64,000 nucleotides of DNA, taken from positions 1 to 64,000 of the forward strand of contig NZ_LIXZ01000007.1 of the NCBI RefSeq assembly GCF_001305855.1, in the 5' to 3' direction. Positions within the stretch are counted from its first letter, which is position 1. Each line of letters opens with the position of its first letter. The translations under genes and the position numbers were made by a program. Source of the stretch: Rossellomorea vietnamensis (lineage in GTDB: Bacteria > Bacillota > Bacilli > Bacillales > Bacillaceae_B). The notes under the pieces were generated by a model. It searched no databases. It was not told the DNA's origin and saw only the letters and a list, made by a program, of their open reading frames with translations. Below, in pieces: positions 34,480 through 43,200 of this stretch.

Positions 34480-35469
34480 ATGGCAACCATCAAAGATGTG
34501 GCTAAGCTTTCCGGTGTCGCCGTTTCGACCGCTTCTTATGCATTGAACAACAGTAAGAAAGTCAGTGAAGAAACACGACAGAAAGTTTTAGCGGCAGCCA
34601 AACAATTGAATTACCAAAAAAACGGGCTAGCTTCGGATTTAAAGCGGACAAGCACGAATACCATCGCCTTGATTCTGAGCGATCTGTCAGGACCTTATTA
34701 CTCAGAACTTATCAAGGGCGTACAGGATGTGACCTCCACGAACGGTTATGATCTGATCGCGTGCAGTTCCATCGGAGGAGCACAGTCCACAGCCGTCAAA
34801 TTTTTAAAAGAAAAACGCGTCGACGGCGTCATTATCCTTGCCCATAATATCAATGATGAGACCATCCTGGAATCGGCAAGGGAAGGCTTTCCCATTGTGG
34901 TCCTCGACCGGAGCATCAAAAGCGATTACGTTACCCAGATCGAAGTCGATAATGTGCACGGAGCATTTGTCGCCACTGAACACTTGATTGAAAGAGGAAG
35001 CCGTGACATCGCTTTTATCAGCGGACCTTACAACTCACATGACAACGAGCTTCGTTTCCAGGGCTTCCGGGAGGCACTGGACAAACATGGCATCGATTAT
35101 AAATCCAAATGGAAAGTCTCCGGGGGCTTCACCCGTGAAGGGGGCTATCAGGCGACGAAAATGCTGATCGCCCAGCGGGATGTCCCGCAGGCCATCTTCT
35201 ACGCGAATGATGAAATGGCCATCGGGGGCTTGCAGGCACTGAACGAAAAAAACATTTCCGTTCCAGGGGACATTTCCATCATTGGCTTTGACGACATCCA
35301 GCTGTCAGAATACGTATCCCCGCCACTGACGACCATGAGGCAGCCGAAATATGAAGCCGGTGCCCTGGCTGTTCACCTTATCTTTCAGATGCTCTTGAAG
35401 GAAAAGGTCGATTCGTATTACAAGCTGACAACGGAGCTTGTTGAAAGGGATTCTGTGAAAAAACGGTAG
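34480..35469 (+). CDS. LacI-family transcriptional regulator of the glucan locus
   Basis: A 329-residue repressor. The N-terminal LacI helix-turn-helix (MATIKDVAKLSGVAVSTASY, hinge helix about residues 45-58) is followed by a periplasmic-binding-like effector domain (IALILSDLSGPYYSELIKGV..., IFYANDEMAIGGLQAL, IIGFDDIQLSEYVSPPLTT). It probably binds the GAAACGTTTC operators at the divergent promoters 5 kb upstream; the effector may be a beta-1,2-glucooligosaccharide. AGGATGTG lies five bases before the ATG. Confidence 0.9.
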   Translation: MATIKDVAKLSGVAVSTASYALNNSKKVSEETRQKVLAAAKQLNYQKNGLASDLKRTSTNTIALILSDLSGPYYSELIKGVQDVTSTNGYDLIACSSIGGAQSTAVKFLKEKRVDGVIILAHNINDETILESAREGFPIVVLDRSIKSDYVTQIEVDNVHGAFVATEHLIERGSRDIAFISGPYNSHDNELRFQGFREALDKHGIDYKSKWKVSGGFTREGGYQATKMLIAQRDVPQAIFYANDEMAIGGLQALNEKNISVPGDISIIGFDDIQLSEYVSPPLTTMRQPKYEAGALAVHLIFQMLLKEKVDSYYKLTTELVERDSVKKR

Positions 35470-35482
35470 ACGAGTGTGAGAG

Positions 35483-35522
35483 CCTGATCTTTCCCGGATG
35501 TGTGGGAAAGGTCGGGTTTTTT
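35483..35522 (+). terminator. Terminator of the glucan locus
   Basis: CCTGATCTTTCCC pairs with GGGAAAGGTCGGG (two G-U pairs), followed by TTTTTT. Confidence 0.9.
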
Positions 35523-35659
35523 AATGAACAAAAATATTTCCTTGATATGACAGTAAAGATAACGCTTACACAAAACCATCCCCGAAATCCCCTATTGACT
35601 TCACGTCCCATACCCAGTATTATCCTCTATAAGATAAATTTTCGAAAATTACATACATT

Positions 35660-35766
35660 CAATTATCCAGAGTGACCGAGGGATCAGGCCCTATGACGTC
35701 CGGCAACCTCCAGAAATGGAACGGTGCTAATTCCTGCAGAATGATTTCATTCTGAGAGATAAGTCG
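35660..35766 (+). ncRNA. S-box (SAM-I) riboswitch
   Basis: It has the conserved order of the SAM-I aptamer: TTATCCAGAG start, GAGGGATCAGGCCC, CTATGAC, CCGGCAACC, GGTGCTAATTCC and a closing GAGAGATAA. TTATC (35663-35667) pairs with GATAA (35758-35762) to form P1. It precedes metNPQ, so high S-adenosylmethionine should stop transcription of the methionine importer. Confidence 0.95.
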
Positions 35767-35780
35767 AGATAAACAGGCGA

Positions 35781-35811
35781 TGCTTCTTTCAGTTGAAAGA
35801 GGCATTTTTTA
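35781..35811 (+). terminator. Riboswitch-controlled terminator
   Basis: TGCTTCTTTC, loop AGTT, GAAAGAGGCA (one G-U), then TTTTTT. It is the expression platform between the S-box aptamer and metN. Confidence 0.9.
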
Positions 35812-35834
35812 TTGGAGAAAAAGGGGTGTGCACA

Positions 35835-36848
35835 TTGATCGAGATTCGGAATCTGGTAAAAACGTACAAAACGAAAAAGCAAACGGTGGTCGGTGTCGAC
35901 AACGTCTCTGTCACGATCAAAAAGGGTGAAATCTTCGGGATCGTCGGATACAGCGGAGCGGGGAAGAGTTCACTCATTCGCTGCCTGAACTTACTTGAAA
36001 CCCCGACATCAGGGGAGATCATCATTGATGGACAGGATTTCACGAAACTCTCGTCCAAGGAGCTGAGGCTTGCCCGTCAGAAAACGAGCATGATCTTCCA
36101 GCATTTTCACCTGATCAAGTCGAAGACGGTTTTTGATAATCTGGCATTTGCCTTGAAAGCGGCGCATGTACCGAAAGCGAAAATCAAACCGAGAGTCGTC
36201 GAGCTCCTGGAGATGGTCGGTCTTTCAGACAAAGCCGACGCTTATCCGGCCCAGCTCAGCGGCGGACAGAAGCAGAGAGTCGGAATCGCGAGGGCACTTG
36301 CCAATAACCCATCGGTATTGCTTTGCGACGAAGCAACATCGGCGTTGGATCCGAATACGACGAAATCGATCCTGAGGCTTTTGAAAAAAATCAACAAGGA
36401 GCTGGGATTGACGATTGTCCTCATCACCCATGAGATGGAAGTGGTGAAGGAAATCTGTGACCGGATGGCCGTGATGCAGGACGGGAAGATCGTGGAGGAA
36501 GGTCCCGTGTATGACCTGTTTGCCGAACCGAAACAGCCTTTGACGAAGCAGTTCATCGAAACGATACTCCAATTCGAACTGCCGCAGCACCTGGTGGAAT
36601 CGAGAAAAGGGAAACTCATCAAGATTCAATTTAAAGGGTCGATCGCAGAGGAAAGCGTCGTATCAGAGGTGTTTCAACGGTACAAGGTGCGGGGGAATAT
36701 CCTGCACGGCAAAATTGAATATATTCAGGATGTCCCACTTGGAATCTTCATTATGGAGCTGATCGGGTCACCCGACGAAATCGAAGCGGCGATCCGTTAT
36801 ATTACAGCGAAGACACAGAGCCTGGAGGTGTTAGAGGATGCTGCCTGA
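35835..36848 (+). CDS. metN: Methionine ABC importer ATPase MetN
   Basis: A 337-residue ATPase of the D/L-methionine importer. Walker A is GYSGAGKSS, the Q-loop is in SMIFQHF, the signature is LSGGQKQRVGIARAL, Walker B is VLLCDEATSALD and the switch His is in LITHEMEV. The C-terminal 90 residues form the NIL (ACT-like) domain that senses intracellular methionine. The TTG at 35835 with AAAAGGGGTG upstream is preferred; the ATG at 35793 lies inside the riboswitch terminator. It overlaps metP by 11 bases. Confidence 0.95.
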   Translation: MIEIRNLVKTYKTKKQTVVGVDNVSVTIKKGEIFGIVGYSGAGKSSLIRCLNLLETPTSGEIIIDGQDFTKLSSKELRLARQKTSMIFQHFHLIKSKTVFDNLAFALKAAHVPKAKIKPRVVELLEMVGLSDKADAYPAQLSGGQKQRVGIARALANNPSVLLCDEATSALDPNTTKSILRLLKKINKELGLTIVLITHEMEVVKEICDRMAVMQDGKIVEEGPVYDLFAEPKQPLTKQFIETILQFELPQHLVESRKGKLIKIQFKGSIAEESVVSEVFQRYKVRGNILHGKIEYIQDVPLGIFIMELIGSPDEIEAAIRYITAKTQSLEVLEDAA

Positions 36849-37503
36849 TTCATTGACTGCTATACTGCCAGAATTGAATAAAGCCTTTTTTGAAACGGTG
36901 TATATGGTGGGGATCTCATTAGCCGTGGCGATTATAGTGGGATTGCCACTTGGGATTCTGCTTTTCGTGACAGACAAAGGCTTATTTTTACAAAATAGCG
37001 TGATAAAAAAAGTGGTGGGATTCGTCGTGAACATGGTCCGCTCGGTTCCGTTCATCATTCTATTAGTTGCACTCTTACCATTAACCAAACTATTGACCGG
37101 GACGACGATCGGGCCGACAGCGGCATCCGTATCACTCTCGGTGGCGGGCATTCCGTTTTTTGCAAGAATGGTAGAAACGTCTTTGAGGGAAATTGATAAG
37201 GGAGTCATTGAAGCATCGGTTTCCGTTGGGGCGAGTCCATGGATGATCATCAAAGACGTGCTGTTGCCGGAAGCACGGCCTGCCGTCATTCAGGCGATCA
37301 CGATTACAACGATCAGTTTAGTCGCCTATTCCGCCATGGCCGGCATCGTAGGCGGCGGCGGAGTCGGGGACCTGGCCATTCGCTTCGGGTATTACAGGTA
37401 CGATAACACGGTGATGATCGCCACCGTCGTCATCCTGATTTGCCTGGTTCAACTCATCCAGTATACGGGTGATGTGTTTGCACGATTGGTGGATAAACGA
37501 TAA
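36838..37503 (+). CDS. metP: Methionine ABC importer permease MetP (MetI)
   Basis: A 221-residue permease with five membrane segments. The ATPase-contact region is EIDKGVIEASVSVGASPWMIIKDVLLPEA, and the family motif MAGIVGGGGVGDLAIRFGYYRY is near the end. It overlaps metN and is followed 22 bases later by metQ. Confidence 0.95.
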   Translation: MLPDSLTAILPELNKAFFETVYMVGISLAVAIIVGLPLGILLFVTDKGLFLQNSVIKKVVGFVVNMVRSVPFIILLVALLPLTKLLTGTTIGPTAASVSLSVAGIPFFARMVETSLREIDKGVIEASVSVGASPWMIIKDVLLPEARPAVIQAITITTISLVAYSAMAGIVGGGGVGDLAIRFGYYRYDNTVMIATVVILICLVQLIQYTGDVFARLVDKR

Positions 37504-37525
37504 CGAACTTTAGGGGGAACAACAA

Positions 37526-38341
37526 GTGAAAAAGTGGATATTATTTGTAGCATTAGCGGTAACAGTAAGCTTACTGGCTGCCTGCGGCGGAGAAGAGGCA
37601 AGCTCTGAAGATAATAAAGAAGTAACCATCGGAGCGACATCCGGTCCTTACAGTGACATGGTGACCAAAGCGATCAAGCCGGGACTTGAAGAAAAAGGCT
37701 ACACGGTGGAAGTGAAGGAATTCAGTGATTACATACAGCCGAACAACGCACTCTCAGAAGGAGATTTGGATGCGAATCTTTTCCAGCACAAAATCTACAT
37801 GGAAACCTTCGCGAAGCAGCATAACATGGACCTATCTGAAGTGATTGTCGTACCGACGGCGCCGATGGGGATCTACTCACAGAAGTTCAATTCCATCAAG
37901 GACATCAAAGAAGGCAGTGCCATCGCCATCCCGAATGATCCGACGAACGCGGCACGTGCCTTTCAAATCCTGGAAGATGCCAAGCTGATCACGTTAAAAC
38001 CGGACACGGATCCATTGACCGTATCCGAAAAAGACATTGATGAAAACGTGAAAAACCTGCAGTTCAAACCGATCGAAGCCGCACAGCTTCCAAGGGCTGT
38101 CGACAGTGTCGATTTATCAGCAGTACCTGGGAACTATGCACTGGCAGCAGATATGGACCTTCTCGATGCCTTGCAATTGGAGGACATGCCTGATCAATAC
38201 CGAAACCGCGTAGTCGTGAACACAAAAGACGTCGACTCACAACTTGCCAAAGACATCAAAGCCGTCGTCCAAGCAGATGAATTCGAGAAAGTCATAGACA
38301 CCGAATTCAAAGGCTTCGGCAAACCGGAGTGGATGGAGTAG
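37526..38341 (+). CDS. metQ: Methionine-binding lipoprotein MetQ
   Basis: A 271-residue NlpA-family lipoprotein. The signal peptide ends at lipobox LLAACGG. The binding domain shows VTIGATSGPYSDMV, DANLFQHKIYMETF, IAIPNDPTNAARAF and the C-terminal hinge region. It captures methionine outside the cell for MetNP. GTG start with AGGGGG upstream. The stop codon overlaps the first base of a GAGGGACGGACCTC element. Confidence 0.94.
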   Translation: MKKWILFVALAVTVSLLAACGGEEASSEDNKEVTIGATSGPYSDMVTKAIKPGLEEKGYTVEVKEFSDYIQPNNALSEGDLDANLFQHKIYMETFAKQHNMDLSEVIVVPTAPMGIYSQKFNSIKDIKEGSAIAIPNDPTNAARAFQILEDAKLITLKPDTDPLTVSEKDIDENVKNLQFKPIEAAQLPRAVDSVDLSAVPGNYALAADMDLLDALQLEDMPDQYRNRVVVNTKDVDSQLAKDIKAVVQADEFEKVIDTEFKGFGKPEWME

Positions 38342-38427
38342 AGGGACGGACCTCCAATTTCACCGAAATTAAACAGCAGAACGATAGGGACGGGCTTCCG
38401 CATGAAAATGCGGAGGTCCGTCCCTCA
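38341..38427. repeat. Large GAGGGACGGACCTC hairpin element
   Basis: GAGGGACGGACCTCC (38341-38355) pairs with GGAGGTCCGTCCCTC (38412-38426) around 56 bases that include a CCGCATGAAAATGCGG hairpin. It lies between convergent metQ and the SEC-C gene, where it could terminate transcription. Confidence 0.85.
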
Positions 38428-38428
38428 C

Positions 38429-39583
38429 TTATAGGCAGCACTTCTTATACTTTTTCCCGCTTCCGCACGGGCAGGGGTCGTTGCGTCCGACTTTGTCTCC
38501 TGTTTGGACGGGTTGTGTCACGAGGATCGGTTGTTCATCCAGTGATTGGCGTTCCACTTCTTCGATGAAGTTCCGCCATTTAATGAGCTTAGGATGATCG
38601 ATTCCGTTCATGACAGAGTTCACGTAAATGGATTCTTCCAGACAAAGCATATTCTCATCATAGCCTTCTTCAATGAACGCTGCGATTTTGGGAATCGCTT
38701 CAGTTGATAACTGCTGACATAAATAATCCGAGATCAGCGTTTTAGCGGTAATGTCATCTGTTTGATCAAATAATCGCAACAGTGCTTGTTCCGCCTCCGC
38801 GCTTTTTATTCTCCCTAATACGTCCAGTGTATAGAAATAGGTATTACCATAGAGAGCCACTTTTTCAACCTCAGCCACAACCTGATCTGTTCCTATCTTC
38901 ACCAGGGCATTGGCCACTTCCTCCAACAGTAAATCTTCTGCTTCCTCGTTTTTGAAAAGGTTCACCAATTGTGGAATCACGCTCTCTTCGCGGATTTCCC
39001 CAGACATATACACTGTGTATATGAGCTCGAAGCCGACTAACTCATCTTCCTCAATCTGTGCGTCAAAGCTTCTAATCTCGCCTTTTTTAACCAGCTCGTA
39101 AACGATCCTTTTCCCATGGTCAAAATACACTTGATCATAATCATACGTATTCAAGTTAAACATGACGTCAGCAAGCTCCATGAATAATTCCTCTTCTTTT
39201 AATGAGGGAAGCATCGCAATTTTCTTTAGCTGCTCTTCATCTACAAAAGGCTTCAATTCATTTCTGTATGCAATCAGTAAATCTGTATCGGAATTCGCTA
39301 GTAATTGAATGTAGAAGAGTACGTCTGTATCCTTTTTGCTCAGACTCTTCAACCGATTGAGTGCCTCCTTCATCCCTTCCTCATTCAACGGCATGTACAT
39401 TAAGTAAGGAAGTACAGGTGAAGAGTATTCCGAAACCTGTCCCCGGTCATGGGCTTTTAACCCGGTTAAAAAGGTATCACCATCAACCAAATAGGAACCT
39501 TCCAACATTTCAATCGCATACCTCTGCACAAACGGATCCTCACTCAAAAAATAAGGCTCTACTCTCTCAACAAAACGACTCAT
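38429..39583 (-). CDS. HEAT-like repeat protein with SEC-C zinc motif
   Basis: A 384-residue soluble protein. Most of it is predicted alpha-helical with HEAT-like pairs (for example [30 protein letters not shown] and [24 protein letters not shown]). The last 22 residues are a SEC-C zinc motif, [18 protein letters not shown], also found at the SecA C-terminus. It may belong near the DUF1186 group. AGAGGAT lies seven bases before the ATG at 39583, preferred over the ATG at 39601. Function is unknown. Confidence 0.8.
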   Translation of the reverse strand: MSRFVERVEPYFLSEDPFVQRYAIEMLEGSYLVDGDTFLTGLKAHDRGQVSEYSSPVLPYLMYMPLNEEGMKEALNRLKSLSKKDTDVLFYIQLLANSDTDLLIAYRNELKPFVDEEQLKKIAMLPSLKEEELFMELADVMFNLNTYDYDQVYFDHGKRIVYELVKKGEIRSFDAQIEEDELVGFELIYTVYMSGEIREESVIPQLVNLFKNEEAEDLLLEEVANALVKIGTDQVVAEVEKVALYGNTYFYTLDVLGRIKSAEAEQALLRLFDQTDDITAKTLISDYLCQQLSTEAIPKIAAFIEEGYDENMLCLEESIYVNSVMNGIDHPKLIKWRNFIEEVERQSLDEQPILVTQPVQTGDKVGRNDPCPCGSGKKYKKCCL

Positions 39584-39644
39584 CCAACCATCCTCTATCA
39601 TGATATTTTCCTTAAGTGTAATGGGTGGAAGGGGAAAAGGGAAG

Positions 39645-39658
39645 AGGGACGGACCTCG
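39645..39658 (+). repeat. GAGGGACGGACCTC half-element
   Basis: A single arm of the dispersed hairpin family, upstream of a doubtful small ORF. Confidence 0.7.
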
Positions 39659-39675
39659 GCATACAAGTAGCTCAG

Positions 39676-39822
39676 ATGCTAATGCAACGAAAACTGAAGA
39701 GGCTGATACAGGAAAGGGATATTACCAATGACTTTTATACCGGTCCACTGACATTAAGTAAAAGCCTTCAAATCAGGAAAAGGTCAAAATCCAAACTGCA
39801 GTCGAATTCTATATATTATTAA
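39676..39822 (+). CDS. Doubtful small ORF, Spo0E-like in outline
   Basis: A 48-codon frame ([19 protein letters not shown]...). Its pattern of a basic helix, a short turn and LTLSKSL recalls Spo0E-like aspartyl-phosphate phosphatases, but the hallmark SQELD is not kept (SKSLQ). The longer frame from 39625 includes the repeat arm. The ribosome site is weak, though a T-rich hairpin follows at 39840. It could be a decayed Spo0E paralogue or noise. Confidence 0.3.
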   Translation: MLMQRKLKRLIQERDITNDFYTGPLTLSKSLQIRKRSKSKLQSNSIYY

Positions 39823-39839
39823 AGAGCTCCCGGAGGACA

Positions 39840-39868
39840 GATGTCCCTCCTATTCGACATCCTTTTTT
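39840..39868 (+). terminator. Weak terminator
   Basis: GATGTC and GACATC enclose ten bases and are followed by CTTTTTT. Confidence 0.45.
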
Positions 39869-39954
39869 AATATAATATGAATCAATTGTCCCATTTTTGT
39901 AAATTTTTATATAATTCAATAATCCTCGACAAAAAAATGATATATTTATAGAGT

Positions 39955-40119
39955 ACTTGGTTTACAAGTTTCAACAGAATGTGAACCAGGTGAAATAAAC
40001 AAGCGGGGGTGTTTCCAAATAGGTAGATTGTAGTCAATATCATTCATTAATCTACGTATTTTTGGCATGAATCGATGCTTTCCAAGGGAAACGATTATAC
40101 TATAAAGAAAGCGCTTACA
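39955..40119 (+). promoter_or_regulatory. Structured leader and promoter region of the nuclease gene
   Basis: A 12-bp imperfect stem (ACTTGGTTTACA / TGTGAACCAGGT, 39955-39991) is followed by a GTAGATT / AATCTAC stem (40023-40055). TATACT at 40096-40101 is a candidate -10. AGAAAGCGCTTACA at 40106-40119 matches a CcpA cre site with two deviations, overlapping the likely transcription start. No known riboswitch consensus was recognised in this 370-base gap. Confidence 0.45.
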
Positions 40120-40235
40120 AATCCTTAGAAGGTATTTATGCCATAGACAAAGGGCTGGGGGATATAGCTAAAACATGTAGGAACAGATACATAGGCTTAT
40201 CTCACTATTCGAACACATTTTGAGGAGGAACCAGG

Positions 40236-43200
40236 TTGAAGATTTTGAAGAAACAGTTGTTCATCGTAACAACGATCTTGGCCATGCTTGTAAGTTATAT
40301 TGTTCCGATTGGCTCAATGGCTTCAGCAGCAGACTATTTAACGGTCCAGGAAGCAATAGAAAACAATACAGGAACAGGAACCGTCACGGGTTATATTGTT
40401 GCCCACACGACAGGTAACAAAAGTTATAATTTCGAAACCCCTTTTGGAAATGATTACAATTTAGCCATTGCAGACAGTCCCGATGAGACGGATGCTTCCA
40501 AGATTCTTCCGGTTCAGCTGCCAACTGCTTTCCGAGCAGAATTCGGGCTTAAATCAAACCCGGATATCATAGGGAAAAAAGTCATCATTACAGGAAGTCT
40601 TGAAGCTTACTTTACCGCACCAGGACTAAAATCTCCTACAGCCATGTCCTTTGAAGGGGAAGATCCGGATGAACCAACCCCATATGATGGTATTGAAGGC
40701 TTGCGGATTCATGATATTCAAGGTGAAGCACATACATCGCCTTACAATACAGAAAAAGTAAAAGGCGTAGAGGGGATCGTCACTCACGTCGTGGATGCCA
40801 GCAATTTCTACATGCAAGATGCCCAAGCAGATGATAATGATAAAACATCAGAAGCAATACTTGTCTATAAGCCGGCTCATGGAGTGAAGCTTGGCGATAA
40901 AGTGGCTGTTGATGGTCAGGTGAAAGAATGGGTACTGGATGGATATAACGAAAAATTACAAACAGATCTTGCGATGACCGAATTAAACGCACAGTATGGG
41001 AATGTAATCGTTGATTCAGGTAACAATGACCTCCCGGCAGCACTGGTGATGGGGGAATACGTAAATCCTCCTACAATCGTTGTCGATAACGATCAATTCG
41101 GGGAATTTGATCCAGAACAGGACGCGATCGATTTTTACGAAAGCCTTGAAGGAATGCGTGTTTCACTTGATCATCCAACTGTGACAGGTCCTCAGAAATA
41201 TGGGGAAGTCCCTGTCATCACTGAGAAAGTGGAAGACAAATCGTATACAAAAGAAGGCGCACCACTATTAACAAAAGAAAACCAAAACCCTGAAAGGATG
41301 TTCCTTTTACTTGATAACCGGGATTTCGTTACGAAAACAGGTGACAAATTTAATGGAACAGTAACAGGAGTAGTCAGTTACAGCTTCAGTAATTTTAAAA
41401 TACTTGTAAATGAAGAAAGTCTTCCGGAATTGACAGAGCGTGAATTCACTCCGGAAGTGACAACGATTGAAAAGGAAGATGACAAATTAACCGTAGCAGG
41501 TTACAACATTGAGAACTTTGCAGCATCCGATACAGCGAAGCGGGATAAGCTTGCGAAATCAATGGTGGAGAATTTGAACTCTCCTGACATCATCGGTTTA
41601 GTGGAAGTATTGGATGAAAGCGGTACAACGGATGATGGAGTTGTGAAGGCTGATGCTAACTATAAAGCACTGAGTGACGCCATTGCAGGCTTCGGAGGCC
41701 CTACCTATTCATGGACAGAAATAGCTCCTCAAGATAAAGAAGATGGCGGGGTACCTGGGGGGAATATCCGTGTTGGCTTCCTCTATAATCCTGACCGTGT
41801 GTCATTAACAGAAGGTACAAAGGGGGACGCTACAACAGCTGTAGCTTATGATAACGGATCTTTGACATTGAATCCGGGAAGAATCGACCCGATGAACCCA
41901 GCATTCGATGACAGCCGCAAGCCATTAGCGGCACAGTTCAACTTTAAAGGCGAAGACGTTATCGTCGTGAACAATCACTTTAACTCCAAAGGTGGAGATC
42001 AACCCGTATTCGGTAAAAATCAGCCACCTGTACTGGGAAGTGAAGAACAGCGTCTGCAAATTGCGGAAATTGTGAATTCATTCGTCTCTGATATTGAGGA
42101 TAAGAATGAAGACGCTAACGTAGTCGTAATGGGAGACTTAAACGACTTTGAATTCTCCGCGCCTTTACAAAAACTGAAGGGCGAAGAGTTGACAAATCTT
42201 GTTGAGACACTTCCTGCAAGCGAACGATACACGTATACGTACCAAGGGAATGCACAAGTATTGGATCATATGCTGGTTTCAAACCGTCTAGCTGCGGGTG
42301 CAGAATATGATATCGTCAACTTTAACTCTCCTTACATGGAAGAACATGGACGTGCGAGCGATCATGATGCCTATATCGGGCAGTTTGATTTATCACCGGA
42401 GAGTAAAGAAGGGTTCGACCTTTCCATCATGCACACAAATGATACACATGCACACGTGGAAGGTTATCCTAAACTCTTTACAGCAGTGAACGAGGTTCGT
42501 GCTGAAAAGGAAAACTCTCTATTATTAGACGCAGGTGATGTATTCTCGGGAACACTTTACTTCCGTCAATATAAAGGTCTTGCCGATCTTTGGTTCATGA
42601 ATGAGCTTGGATATGATGCCATGACCTTTGGTAATCACGAATTTGATAAAGATTCAAAAACCTTAGCAGACTTCATTAAGGAAATGAATTTCCCAATGGT
42701 TTCATCGAATGTATCGGTTACGGGTGATACAGATTTAGAGCCACTTGTGAAAAATGAAATCGGTACACCAGGTGAAGGTGGAAATATCTACCCTGCTATG
42801 GTCAAGGAAGTGGATGGGGAAAAAGTAGGGATCTTTGGATTAACCACTCCGGATACTGAATTCATCTCTAATCCAGGAGAAAATATTTCCTTTGAAAACC
42901 CTGCTGAAAAAGCAGCCTCAACAATTGATATGCTGAAAAATGAAGGAGTCAATAAGGTCATCGCCCTATCTCACTTGGGTTATGCTCAAGATTTGGAACT
43001 GGCTGAAGAGGTAGATGGTATTGATGTGATCGTCGGTGGTCACTCCCATACCGTATTGGAAGAACCAGTTGTGATTGATAAAGAAGAACCGACTGTAATC
43101 GTGCAGGCTGGAGAGTACTTGAATCTGCTTGGTTTATTGGATGTTACATTCGATGATGATGGTGTTGTCACGAACCATTCAGGTGAAGTGCTTAACCTTG

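Noticed and set aside
40021-40235. Cyclic-di-GMP or cyclic-di-AMP riboswitch in the nuclease leader
   Set aside because: None of the conserved aptamer core sequences could be found.
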